DNA from: Saccharothrix sp. S26
GTDB lineage: Bacteria; Actinomycetota; Actinomycetes; Mycobacteriales; Pseudonocardiaceae
Length of the DNA stretch: 64,000 nucleotides
Assembly: GCF_021390395.1 (NCBI RefSeq)
Contig: NZ_JAJUWT010000032.1
Location: forward strand, 1 to 64,000
Reading direction: 5' to 3'
Notes under the pieces: model-generated
Database searches by the model: none
What the model was told of the DNA's origin: nothing
The model's input: the letters and a program-made list of their open reading frames with translations, nothing else
In this document: piece by piece, positions 1 to 9,693 of the stretch
Numbering within the stretch: position 1 is the first letter of the stretch
Layout of the letters: every line of letters starts with the position of its first letter
Translations under genes and position numbers: made by a program

Positions 1-191
1 GGTGGGGGCGGGTCGCGGGGTGGGGTGAGGGATGGGGTTAGGGGTTGTGGGGCAGGGGTTGGTTGCCGGCCTCGTTGTTTCAACCGACGTTTGACGGTTG
101 CGGAAACGGTGTTTTGATTAGGTCACTCGGTTGGGTTCACTCGGTCGTGGAGGTTGTAGTTGGGGAAAGTGCTGGTCAGGGGGGTGGTGGG
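1..191. other. Intergenic DNA downstream of ligA, G-rich at its left end
   Basis: No gene is supported here. The first 60 bases carry several runs of four or five G on the + strand between about 19 and 57, separated by short A/T-containing loops, a pattern compatible with G-quadruplex formation. Bases 60-180 are less GC-rich and show no convincing reading frame. The region lies downstream of ligA and may hold its terminator or the promoter of a gene outside the window. Confidence 0.4.
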
Positions 192-2357
192 TTAGGAGGG
201 CGGGGTTGGGGTGATGTCGGTGGGGGTGGGGTCTTCGGCGATGGTGGCGACCTCGGTGGCGGCTTCGGGGCCTGCGGACAGCAGGACGCGGAAGCCGGCC
301 TCGTCCAGGACTGGGACCTTCAGCTGGACGGCCTTGTCTGCCTTGGAGCCCGGGGACTCGCCGACGACCACGAACGCCGTCTTCTTCGACACGGAGCCGG
401 CCGCCTTACCGCCGCGCGACAGGATCGCCTCCTTCGCCTCGTCACGCGAGAACGTCTCCAGCGACCCCGTCACCACGATCGACAACCCCTCCAGGTTGCG
501 CGGGATCGAGGTGTCGCGTTCCTCCGCCGTGCGAACCCCCGCGGCCTGCCACTTGCGCACGATCTCCTGCCGCCACGGCGTCTCCACCCACTCGCGCACG
601 GCCGTGGCGATGGTCGGGCCGACGCCCTCGGCGGACGCCAGCTCCTCCTCCGTGGCCGCGACGATGCGCTCCAGCGAGCCGAACTCCTGCGCCAGGGCAC
701 GGGCGGCCGTCGGGCCCACGTGGCGGATCGACAGGGCGACCAGGACTCTCCACAGTGGACGTTGCTTGACCGTCTCCAGGTTGTCCAGCAGCTTCACGGC
801 GTTCGCGGTCAGCTCGCCGTCCTTGGTGCGGAACAGGTCCACCTGGGCCAGCTTGGCCGCGTCCAGGTCGAACAGGTCGCCCTCGTCGCCGTACACCGGC
901 GACTCGACCAGGGCCGCCGCCGCCTCGAAGCCCAGCACCTCGATGTCCAGCGCCGACCGCGACGCCAAGTAGGCCAGGCGCTCGCGCAGCTGACCCGGGC
1001 ACCCCGCCGCGTTGGGGCAGCGGATGTCGACGTCGCCCTCCTTCATCGGGCGCAACGCGTGGCCGCACTCCGGGCAGGTCAACGGCATCTCGAACGCGTA
1101 GGCGCCGTCCGGCCGGGCGTCGATCACCGGGCCCAGCACCTCCGGGATCACGTCGCCGGCCTTGCGGATCACGATGCGGTCGCCGATGAGCACGCCCTTG
1201 CGCTTGACCTCGCTCGCGTTGTGCAGGGTGGCGCGGGCGACGGTGGAGCCCGCCACCTTCACCGGCTCCATCACCGCGAACGGCGTCACGCGACCGGTGC
1301 GGCCGACCTGCACCTTGATGTCCAGCAGCGTGGTCGTGGCCTCCTCCGGCGGGTACTTGAACGCGATCGCCCACCGCGGCGCGCGGGACGTGCTGCCCAG
1401 CCGCCGCTGCGACGACACCTCGTCCACCTTGACGACCACGCCGTCGATCTCGTGCACGGCGTCGTGCCGGTGCTCGCCCCAGTACGCGACGTGCTCCCGC
1501 ACCTCCTCGAACGTGCTCAGCACCCTGGTGTGCGACGACACCGGCAGCCCCCACGATCGCAGCGCCTCGTACGCCTCGGACTGGCGGCTCAGCTCGAACC
1601 CCTCGCGCTTGCCCAGCCCGTGGCAGATCATCCGCAGCCGGCGCGACGCGGTGACCTTCGGGTCCTTCTGCCGCAACGACCCGGCGGCGGTGTTGCGCGG
1701 GTTCGCGAACGGCGGTCTGCCCGCTTCCACCAGCCGCGCGTTGAGCTCCAGGAAGTCCTCCACCGCGAAGAACACCTCGCCGCGCACCTCGACCAGGGCG
1801 GGCACGGGGTGCTCCTCGGTGCCGGTCAACGTCTCCGGCACGTCCCGCAGCGTGCGCACGTTCAGCGTCACGTCCTCGCCGGTCCGCCCGTCGCCGCGGG
1901 TCAGCGCCCGCACCAGCCGCCCGTGCTCGTAGAGCAGGTTGACCGCCAGCCCGTCGATCTTCAGCTCGCACAGGAAGTGCGCGTCCGACCCGACCTCCTT
2001 GCGCACCCGCTCGAACCACGCCTCCAGCTCGTCGGGCGAGAACACGTTGTCGAGGCTGAGCATCCGCTCCAGGTGGTCGACCGCGGTGAACTCGGTCGAG
2101 AACGTGCCGCCGACGAGCTGGGTGGGCGAATCGGGCGTGGCGAGGCCGGGGTGCGCCTGTTCCAGCGACTCCAACTCCCGGAGCAACGCGTCGAACTCGC
2201 CGTCACTGACCGTCGGCGAGTCGAGGACGTAGTAGCGGAACTGGTGCCCGCGCACGACCTCGGCCAGCGCGGCGTGCTCCGCGCGCACGTCGGCGGGCAC
2301 GTCCTCGACGCCCTCGGCGGGGACCTGGGCGGGGTTCAACGGGTCGTCGCTGGTCAC
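192..2357 (-). CDS. ligA: NAD-dependent DNA ligase LigA
   Basis: Seals nicks in duplex DNA using NAD+ in replication and repair. The 721-residue product has the usual family length and architecture: an N-terminal Ia/adenylation region with the nucleotidyl-lysine motif KIDG at residues 133-136 (catalytic Lys133), an OB fold, a four-cysteine zinc finger (CPECG...CPNAAGC), helix-hairpin-helix repeats and a C-terminal BRCT domain (around NLEGLSIVVTGSLE). The GTG at 2357 is chosen because the protein then begins shortly before the conserved Ia region; the frame stays open upstream to 2510, but that part resembles out-of-frame sequence and overlaps the upstream gene. It lies 31 bp after that gene on the same strand and is probably co-transcribed with it. 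Function is near certain; the start is a little less so. Confidence 0.97.
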   Translation of the reverse strand: MTSDDPLNPAQVPAEGVEDVPADVRAEHAALAEVVRGHQFRYYVLDSPTVSDGEFDALLRELESLEQAHPGLATPDSPTQLVGGTFSTEFTAVDHLERMLSLDNVFSPDELEAWFERVRKEVGSDAHFLCELKIDGLAVNLLYEHGRLVRALTRGDGRTGEDVTLNVRTLRDVPETLTGTEEHPVPALVEVRGEVFFAVEDFLELNARLVEAGRPPFANPRNTAAGSLRQKDPKVTASRRLRMICHGLGKREGFELSRQSEAYEALRSWGLPVSSHTRVLSTFEEVREHVAYWGEHRHDAVHEIDGVVVKVDEVSSQRRLGSTSRAPRWAIAFKYPPEEATTTLLDIKVQVGRTGRVTPFAVMEPVKVAGSTVARATLHNASEVKRKGVLIGDRIVIRKAGDVIPEVLGPVIDARPDGAYAFEMPLTCPECGHALRPMKEGDVDIRCPNAAGCPGQLRERLAYLASRSALDIEVLGFEAAAALVESPVYGDEGDLFDLDAAKLAQVDLFRTKDGELTANAVKLLDNLETVKQRPLWRVLVALSIRHVGPTAARALAQEFGSLERIVAATEEELASAEGVGPTIATAVREWVETPWRQEIVRKWQAAGVRTAEERDTSIPRNLEGLSIVVTGSLETFSRDEAKEAILSRGGKAAGSVSKKTAFVVVGESPGSKADKAVQLKVPVLDEAGFRVLLSAGPEAATEVATIAEDPTPTDITPTPPS

Positions 2358-2388
2358 GGCATGAGGGTAACCAGGGGGTCCGACAATT

Positions 2389-3039
2389 TCAGGACCGATC
2401 CCCGGCCACCGACCGCACCAGCTCGCGCAGCTCCAGCAGGCCGATGCCGCCCTCCGGCTCGGCGGACGCCGTTTCCACCCGGCCGAGTCGTTCACCCGCC
2501 AGGCGCTCACCGAGCGTGACGTCCAGGGGCAGGAACGTCATGGTCTGCCGGGCCGTGTCGTCGAGGTTCTCGAACTCGGGGTGGTAGACGGCGACGTCGA
2601 CCAGGCCGTCGCAGACCTGGGCGACCACGCGCACGTCGGCGAGCCGGATGCGGCGCGGGCCGAGGTTGACGGTGACCTCGGTCGGGTCGGGCACGGCGGG
2701 CACCGAGTCGTGGTACTCCCAGATCATGTCCTCCGACGGCGCGGCCTTGATCCACGCGTCCGTGTAAGGCCGCAGCTTCGGATCCTCACGGCTGGTGACA
2801 ACGAGGGCGTAGATCGCGCGGTGGCCGCGTTCGAGGGAGAACTCCAGGTCCGGGTGCACGGCGGCGACCAGGGCCCCGATCTCGCCCTCCACCCGGAACG
2901 GCTCGCCGTCGCCCAGCGCCGCGCTGACGTGGGGGAGCAGCTCGAACCACCCCTGCCAGAACGCGACCGCGGCCTCGTCCGGGTTGGGCAGGTGGACGGG
3001 TTCGGGCTCGGGCTCGGTGCGTCGGCGGAACCAGCTCAT
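2389..3039 (-). CDS. Conserved hypothetical protein, 216 aa
   Basis: No function recognised. A soluble, acidic protein without signal peptide or membrane segment, starting MSWFRRRTEPEPEP. It has a charged Pro/Glu-rich head and a globular region with Trp/Tyr-rich stretches (AFWQGWFELLPHV, DMIWEYHDSV). The ATG shares four bases (ATGA) with the stop of the upstream LysR gene and its stop is 31 bp before ligA, so lysR, this gene and ligA form a compact unit. That coupling suggests constant co-expression but not a role. Codon use matches its neighbours. Confidence 0.8.
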   Translation of the reverse strand: MSWFRRRTEPEPEPVHLPNPDEAAVAFWQGWFELLPHVSAALGDGEPFRVEGEIGALVAAVHPDLEFSLERGHRAIYALVVTSREDPKLRPYTDAWIKAAPSEDMIWEYHDSVPAVPDPTEVTVNLGPRRIRLADVRVVAQVCDGLVDVAVYHPEFENLDDTARQTMTFLPLDVTLGERLAGERLGRVETASAEPEGGIGLLELRELVRSVAGDRS

Positions 3040-3929
3040 GGCTCCATTGAACTACGGCGGGCGGCGACGGCGAGGAGTTCCGCGGCGGGTCCCACCAACC
3101 GGCGTCCGCCCGGCCACACGGCACGCAGCACACGGTCCAGGTCGAGGTCGACGGGCACTTCGACCAGCCGTCCTTCGGCGAGGTCGACGGCCACCGCGAG
3201 CACGCTCAGCACGGCGGGCGCGACACCGGCGACCACGGCGCCGCGCACCGCCGTGGTGGAGCCGAGCTCCAGCGCGGGCGGGCACGCGTCGGGCAGCGCC
3301 CGGTCCAGGGTGTCGCGGGTGCCGGAGCCGCGTTCGCGCATCACGAGCGGTGTGGCGGCCAGTTCGGGCGGGGTGAGCGGTCGACGCCGGCGGGCCCACG
3401 GGTGTGCCGGCGCGACGACCAGCGCGAGCCGGTCCACGGCCACCTTGCGGGACGAAATGCCTGGTGGCGGCGGTCCTGGGGCTTCGATGAAGCCGAGGTC
3501 GACCGCACCGTCGCGCACGAGCGCGCCGACCGTCTCCGAGTTGGTCACGCGCAGTCCGACGCGCAGGTCGGGCCGGGTGCGGCGCAGCTCGCCGATCCAG
3601 CGCGGGGCGAGGTGCTCGGCCACGGTCATGCTGGCGGCGACCCGCAGCTCGGCCTCCTGCGCCGACCGCAGCGCCCGTGCCGCTTCCACCAGGCCCGCGA
3701 CCTCGTCCAGCACCCGCCGTGCCCGTTCGGTCACCACCACGCCCGCGGGGGTGAGCGCGGATCCGCGCCGTCCCCGGTCCACGAGCACGACGCCGAGCCC
3801 GCGTTCCAGTGTGGACAGGCGCTTGCTCGCCGACGGCTGGGCGATGCCGAGCTCCCCGGCGGCCCGGCCGAGGCTGCCCAGCTCCCCGACCAGCACCAGC
3901 AGGCGCAGCGATTCGAGGTCCGGGGTCAT
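3036..3929 (-). CDS. LysR-family transcriptional regulator (YeiH-adjacent)
   Basis: A 297-residue LysR-type regulator: N-terminal winged helix-turn-helix at about residues 4-62 (LGRAAGELGIAQPSASKRLS is the recognition region), then a two-lobed effector domain. It is divergent from a YeiH-like exporter; LysR/YeiH divergent pairs are common (YeiE/YeiH in E. coli), so it probably controls that transporter and itself. The start codon ATG 3929 lies inside a long perfect palindrome, and TACCCT sits 6 bp before it on the coding strand, so the transcript may be leaderless and autoregulated. Its 3' end overlaps the next gene by 4 bp. Confidence 0.9.
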   Translation of the reverse strand: MTPDLESLRLLVLVGELGSLGRAAGELGIAQPSASKRLSTLERGLGVVLVDRGRRGSALTPAGVVVTERARRVLDEVAGLVEAARALRSAQEAELRVAASMTVAEHLAPRWIGELRRTRPDLRVGLRVTNSETVGALVRDGAVDLGFIEAPGPPPPGISSRKVAVDRLALVVAPAHPWARRRRPLTPPELAATPLVMRERGSGTRDTLDRALPDACPPALELGSTTAVRGAVVAGVAPAVLSVLAVAVDLAEGRLVEVPVDLDLDRVLRAVWPGGRRLVGPAAELLAVAARRSSMEP

Positions 3930-3955
3930 AGCCCCAGGGTATGACCCCGGACCTC
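3915..3955. promoter_or_regulatory. Perfect 16-bp inverted repeat over the lysR start: LysR operator/promoter
   Basis: Arms 3915-3930 and 3940-3955 are perfect reverse complements around a 9-bp centre. The core ATAGCCCCAGGGTAT (3928-3942) has the T-N11-A shape of LysR sites and differs at one base from the site before the second LysR gene (8111-8125, compared in opposite orientation). The outer parts of the arms encode the first residues of the LysR protein (MTPDL), mirrored on the + strand. Confidence 0.7.
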
Positions 3956-3999
3956 ACCGACGGCTACCGGAAGCGGTCGCGCGGACGGACGCTGGGCGG

Positions 4000-4788
4000 G
4001 TGCTGATCGCCGCGTTGGTCCTGGGTGTGCTGGTGGGTGGACGCCTGCCGGACCTGGCCGGCGTCACGCGCGGGTTGCTGCGCACCGGAGTGGTGCTGCT
4101 CGGCCTGCAACTGTCCGTTGTGCAACTTCTCACCCTGGGACCGGGCGTTCTGCTCGCCATCGTGGTCACGGTGTCGGTCACGTTCTTCGGCACCCTGCTC
4201 CTGGGCCGCTGGCTGCGGCTGCCCCGCGGCCTGTGCGTGCTGGTGGCCAGTGGTTTCTCGATCTGCGGCGCGTCGGCGATCGCGGCCGTCGAGGGCCGGG
4301 TGGACCGGGAGGACGAGCACGTGGCCACGAGCGTCGCCCTCGTCACGCTCTACGGCACGCTGGCGATGGTCGTGTTGCCGTTGCTGGACGCCTCACCGCA
4401 GTGGATCGGGCTGAGCGTGCACGAGGTGGCGCAGGTGGCCGCCGCCGCACCCGCGGGCGGCCTGGCGACGGCGATGGCGGTGAAGCTCGGCCGGGTGGCG
4501 CTGCTCGCGCCGATCGTGGCCGGTGTCGGTGGGCGCGGTGCGCCGCCCGTGCCCGCTTTCCTGCTCGGCTTCCTGGCGTCGATGCTGGTCGGCCCGCTGC
4601 TGCCGACCGCCGTGCTGGACGTGGCCAAGACCGCGACGACCGCGGTGCTGGCCGCCGCGCTGTTCGGCCTGGGCACGTCGGTCCGCCCGAAGGCGCTGCT
4701 GCGGACCAGCCCCAGGGCGCTCCTCCTGGGGCTGCTGTCCACGGTCCTGGTGTGCGGGGCGGGCTACCTGTCGCTGCGGGTGGTGTGA
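4000..4788 (+). CDS. YeiH/UPF0324-family putative sulfate exporter, N-terminally short
   Basis: An integral membrane protein of 262 residues made almost wholly of hydrophobic helices, with the conserved core GFSICGASAIAAVEG near residues 83-97, typical of UPF0324 (PSE) exporters. Family members usually run to about 320-350 residues with an extra first helix. Here the only in-frame start before the homologous region is GTG 4000, directly at what is normally the second helix, so this copy looks short or N-terminally lost. The + strand ATG at 3941 is in another frame and stops after 21 codons. Divergent from its likely LysR regulator; the 3' end overlaps sdhB convergently by 25 bp. Substrate is inferred from family only. 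Confidence 0.8.
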   Translation: MLIAALVLGVLVGGRLPDLAGVTRGLLRTGVVLLGLQLSVVQLLTLGPGVLLAIVVTVSVTFFGTLLLGRWLRLPRGLCVLVASGFSICGASAIAAVEGRVDREDEHVATSVALVTLYGTLAMVVLPLLDASPQWIGLSVHEVAQVAAAAPAGGLATAMAVKLGRVALLAPIVAGVGGRGAPPVPAFLLGFLASMLVGPLLPTAVLDVAKTATTAVLAAALFGLGTSVRPKALLRTSPRALLLGLLSTVLVCGAGYLSLRVV

Positions 4789-5506
4789 GCGCGCAGCAGG
4801 TCGGCGTTCAGCCGGGCGATGGTGGTCAGCGGGATGCCCTTGGGGCACGCCGACGTGCACTCGCCGGTGTTGGTGCAGCCGCCGAAGCCGGCCGCGTCGT
4901 GCTCGGCCACCATGTCCCGCGCGCGCGAGTACCGCTCCGGCTGCCCCTGCGGCAGCACGCCCAGGTGCGTGGCCTTCGCGGCGGTGAACAGCATCGCCGA
5001 CCCGTTGGGGCACGCCGCCACGCAAGCGCCGCAGCCGATGCACGCCGCCGCCTCGAACGCCGTGTCCGCGTCCGGCTTGGGCACGGGCGTCGCGTGCGCG
5101 TCCGGCGCGGACCCCGTGGGCACGCTGATGTACCCGCCCGCCGCCACGATCCGGTCGAACGCCGACCGGTCCACCACCAGGTCGCGCACGACCGGGAACG
5201 GCTCGGCCCGCCACGGCTCCACGGTCACCACGTCGCCGTCGCGGAAGTGCCGCAGGTGCAACTGGCACGCCGTGGTGGCCCGCTCCGGCCCGTGCGCCAT
5301 CCCGTTGATCATCATCCCGCACATGCCGCAGATGCCCTCGCGGCAGTCGTGGTCGAACGCCACCGGCTCCTGCCCGGTTGTGATCAACCGCTCGTTGAGC
5401 ACGTCCAGGGCCTCCAGGAACGACATGTCCGGCGACAGGTCGTCCACGACGTACTCCACCAGTCGCCCGGTGGCGCCGCTCTGCCGCCAGATCCGCAGGG
5501 TCAGCT

Positions 5507-5510
<4 letters not shown>
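4764..5510 (-). CDS. sdhB: Succinate dehydrogenase/fumarate reductase iron-sulfur subunit
   Basis: The electron-transfer subunit of complex II, 248 residues. The [2Fe-2S] ligands are Cys56, Cys61, Cys64 and Cys82 (CREGICGMCG...TTAC), followed by two ferredoxin-type Cys clusters, CIGCGACVAACP at 157-168 and CTNTGECTSACP near residue 210. The second motif (Cys-x2-Cys-x2-Cys-x3-Cys) and overall length fit the type that pairs with a single five-helix SdhC (Sdh1-like in mycobacteria). GTG 5510 is chosen because it overlaps the sdhA stop as GTGA, indicating translational coupling. Last gene of sdhCAB. Confidence 0.96.
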
Positions 5511-7420
<1,910 letters not shown>

Positions 7421-7421
7421 A

Positions 7422-8051
7422 TCAGCTCACCAATCCGGTGAAGACGGCGAAGGGGACGGACAGGAAACCGGCGCAGATCGCCACCGCGACGGCGAGGCCG
7501 ATCACGCGCGAGGTGGTGACGCCGAGGGTCTGGGTGGCGCTCCACACGCCGTGGCGGATGTGGAAGCCCAGGGCCAGCACGGCGACCGAGTACGCCAGCA
7601 CCACGTACCAGTGCCGGAAGTCGGCGACCACGTTCGCGTGAATCTCGCCGGGCACGCCGTTCGGGTTGAGCCAGCCGACGGTGAGGTCGAGCAGGTGGTA
7701 GACCACGAACAGGGCGATGATCACGCCACCCCAGCGCATCGTGCGGGCCGCGTAGCTGCCCTGGACGCGTCGGCGGTGCTGGTAGCGGCCCCTGGCCTTG
7801 CGGGCTTTGGCGGTGAGTTGGTAGGCGGCGACGAAGTGCAGCGTGACGCACACGAGCAGCGCCACCCGCGTCGGCCAGACCACGCCGATCTCGCGCAGCC
7901 AGCGGCCGTAGCCGTTGATCGCCTCCGCGCCGGAGAAGACGGTCAGGTTGCCGAGCATGTGCACGACGACGTACAGCAGCAGCCCGGCGCCGGTGACCGC
8001 CATGACGACTTTCTTGCCGACGGTGGTGCGGTAGAGCCCGATCGTGTCCAC
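7422..8051 (-). CDS. sdhC: Succinate dehydrogenase cytochrome b subunit
   Basis: The membrane anchor of complex II, about 209 residues with five predicted helices. Histidines likely to ligate haem b lie in VVHMLGN, VTLHFVAAY, VVYHLLDL and LGFHIRHG. The segment YAARTMRWGG is characteristic of the actinobacterial single-subunit anchor. GTG 8051 is chosen because upstream valines are GTC/GTT codons and because TAGCGT lies 7 bp before it on the coding strand, fitting a leaderless start. It heads sdhCAB and is divergent from a LysR gene whose operator lies about 20 bp beyond the putative -35. Confidence 0.93.
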   Translation of the reverse strand: MDTIGLYRTTVGKKVVMAVTGAGLLLYVVVHMLGNLTVFSGAEAINGYGRWLREIGVVWPTRVALLVCVTLHFVAAYQLTAKARKARGRYQHRRRVQGSYAARTMRWGGVIIALFVVYHLLDLTVGWLNPNGVPGEIHANVVADFRHWYVVLAYSVAVLALGFHIRHGVWSATQTLGVTTSRVIGLAVAVAICAGFLSVPFAVFTGLVS

Positions 8052-8089
8052 GTCGGTGACGCTAGGAACGGGTGTGACGAGTCGTCCAA
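8049..8089 (-). promoter_or_regulatory. Putative sdhCAB promoter
   Basis: On the minus strand TTGGAC (8089-8084) and TAGCGT (8064-8059) are separated by 19 bp, and the sdhC GTG begins 7 bp after the second hexamer. This looks like a sigma-A-type promoter giving a leaderless message. The 19-bp spacer is longer than ideal, so activation by the nearby LysR protein is plausible. Confidence 0.45.
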
Positions 8090-8110
8090 TACATCGTGAG
8101 CTGCCTGAAG

Positions 8111-8125
8111 ATAGCCTGGGGCTAT
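8111..8125 (+). promoter_or_regulatory. LysR-type dyad overlapping the lysR start and -10
   Basis: ATAGCCTGGGGCTAT is a T-N11-A dyad with 6-bp arms (ATAGCC/GGCTAT). Its TAGCCT (8112-8117) is also a good -10 located 6 bp before the ATG at 8124, so a protein bound here should block its own transcription. It is 14/15 identical to the site before the other LysR gene at 3928-3942, read on the coding strand. Confidence 0.65.
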
Positions 8126-9029
8126 GACGCTGCAGCAGCTCGCATACTTCCTGGCAGTGGCCCGGACGCGGCACTTCACGCGGGCGGCGGCGGAGGTGCG
8201 TGTGGCGCAGCCCTCACTGTCCAAGCAGATCCACGCGTTGGAGAAGGAGCTGGGGGCGGAGCTGTTCAGCCGGGCGCGGGGCAACGTCACGTTGACGCCG
8301 GCGGGCGAGGCGCTGCTGCCCGTGGCCGCGCGGATCCTGTCCGATGTGGACACGGCCCGGCTGGAGGTGGCCGAGCTGGTGGGGCTGCGGCGGGGCCGGG
8401 TGCGCGTGGGTGCGACGCCCAGCCTGTGCGGCAGCCTGTTCGCCGACGTGATCAAGCGCTACCACGACGCCTACCCCGGCATCCAGGTGACCGTGACCGA
8501 GGGCGGGTCGCGCGACCTCGTGGCGGCGTTGGAGGCGGGTCAGCTGGACCTGGCCCTGGTGATCGTGTCGCCGGCCGACGCGGACCGGGCGCTGACCGTG
8601 GTGCCGGTGCTGCGGGAGGAGCTGGTGGTGGCGTCGGCGTCGCCGCTGGGCGTGACCCGGATGCCGTTGACGGACCTGCGCGAGCACCCGCTGGTGATGT
8701 TCCGGCCGGGGTACGACCTGCGGGAGACGACGTTGGCGGCGTGCCGCCAGGCGGGGTTCGAGCCGCGGTTCGCGGTGGAGGGCGGGGAGATGGACGCCGT
8801 GCTGCGGTTCGTGGAGGTGGGGTTGGGGGTGGCGATCGTGCCGAGCACCGTGCTGGCCACGCGGTCGTTGCACGGGACGCCGTTGACGCCCGCGACGACC
8901 CGGACCGTGGCCTTGGCGCACCGGACGGACGTGGCGCCGACGTCGGCCGGGCGTGCGTTCCAGAGCGTGCTGCTGGCGTTCCTGCGCGGGGCGGAAATGC
9001 CTTCGGGGGTTCACCTGGTGGAGCCGTAG
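8124..9029 (+). CDS. LysR-family transcriptional regulator (sdh-adjacent)
   Basis: A 301-residue LysR regulator with HTH at about residues 16-40 (FTRAAAEVRVAQPSLSKQI) and a periplasmic-binding-like effector domain. It is transcribed away from sdhCAB with about 70 bp between the two starts, so it is a candidate regulator of succinate dehydrogenase as well as itself. The N-terminus MTLQQLAYFLAVARTRHFTR matches the family, supporting ATG 8124. A GNAT gene follows 11 bp downstream on the same strand. The effector cannot be predicted. Confidence 0.93.
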   Translation: MTLQQLAYFLAVARTRHFTRAAAEVRVAQPSLSKQIHALEKELGAELFSRARGNVTLTPAGEALLPVAARILSDVDTARLEVAELVGLRRGRVRVGATPSLCGSLFADVIKRYHDAYPGIQVTVTEGGSRDLVAALEAGQLDLALVIVSPADADRALTVVPVLREELVVASASPLGVTRMPLTDLREHPLVMFRPGYDLRETTLAACRQAGFEPRFAVEGGEMDAVLRFVEVGLGVAIVPSTVLATRSLHGTPLTPATTRTVALAHRTDVAPTSAGRAFQSVLLAFLRGAEMPSGVHLVEP

Positions 9030-9040
9030 GGTGCTGTGCC

Positions 9041-9544
9041 GTGCTGATCCGACGCGAGACCGCCGCCGATGTCCAGGCCATTCACGACGTGACGGAGGCC
9101 GCGTTCGCCGCCAGACCGGGCGGTGAGGCGCGGCTGGTGGGCGAGCTGCGTGCCGACCCGGGCTGGATCCCGGCGCTGTCGCTGGTGGCCGAGGTGGACG
9201 GCGCGGTGGTCGGGCACGTCGTGTGCACGCGTGGTCGGGTGGGTGACGCCCCGGCTTTGGGCCTGGGTCCGCTCAGCGTGCTGCCGTCGCACCAGCGTTC
9301 GGGCGTGGGCAAGGCCCTGATGCACACCGTGCTGGGTGCGGCCGACGCCCTCGGCGAGCCGTTGGTGATCCTCCTGGGCGACCCGGCCTACTACTCGCGC
9401 TTCGGCTTCGTGCTCGCGTCGACCTGCGGCATCACCCCGCCGGACCCCGACTGGACCCCGTACTTCCAGGTCCGCACCCTGACCACCTACACCCCCGGCC
9501 TGACGGGCCCTTTCACCTACGCCACCCCCTTCACCACCCTCTAA
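9041..9544 (+). CDS. GNAT-family N-acetyltransferase (YhbS-like)
   Basis: A 167-residue acetyltransferase with the acetyl-CoA-binding motif A in GLGPLSVLPSHQRSGVGKAL (about residues 74-93) and the GDPAYYSRFGF element typical of YhbS/predicted acetyltransferases. GTG 9041 gives the expected VLIRRETAADVQAIHD start. It follows the LysR gene by 11 bp and is probably co-transcribed. Substrate unknown. Its stop is just before a block of inverted repeats that may end transcription. Confidence 0.85.
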   Translation: MLIRRETAADVQAIHDVTEAAFAARPGGEARLVGELRADPGWIPALSLVAEVDGAVVGHVVCTRGRVGDAPALGLGPLSVLPSHQRSGVGKALMHTVLGAADALGEPLVILLGDPAYYSRFGFVLASTCGITPPDPDWTPYFQVRTLTTYTPGLTGPFTYATPFTTL

Positions 9545-9549
9545 CCCCC

Positions 9550-9692
9550 GCGAGAGTCCTACATCCAGCACGCGAGAGTCCTACGTTCGCGCCCCCTGAA
9601 TTCAACACTCGGCAGACCGAGCGGTCGGTCGAGCGTTGAACTCGGGGGTCTTGAACGTAGGACTCTCGCGGCGCGAACGCAGGACTCTCGCG
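9550..9692. repeat. Palindromic dispersed repeat, copy A
   Basis: Two forward units beginning CGCGAGAGTCCTACRT (9550-9567 and 9571-9588), a central imperfect palindrome around TTCAAC...GTTGAA (9601-9640), then two inverted units ending GGACTCTCGCG (9653-9670 and 9675-9692) make up the gap between two convergent genes. The same units recur at 44082-44199. It can fold into a long cruciform and may act as a bidirectional terminator. Confidence 0.8.
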
Positions 9693-9693
9693 G

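Noticed and set aside
45..2519. Long open frame on the + strand opposite ligA
   Set aside because: Its Arg/Gln/Leu-rich composition is that of antisense GC-rich DNA, and ligA on the other strand is unambiguous.
9550..9692. CRISPR array
   Set aside because: Units alternate in orientation and there are no regular spacers or cas genes.
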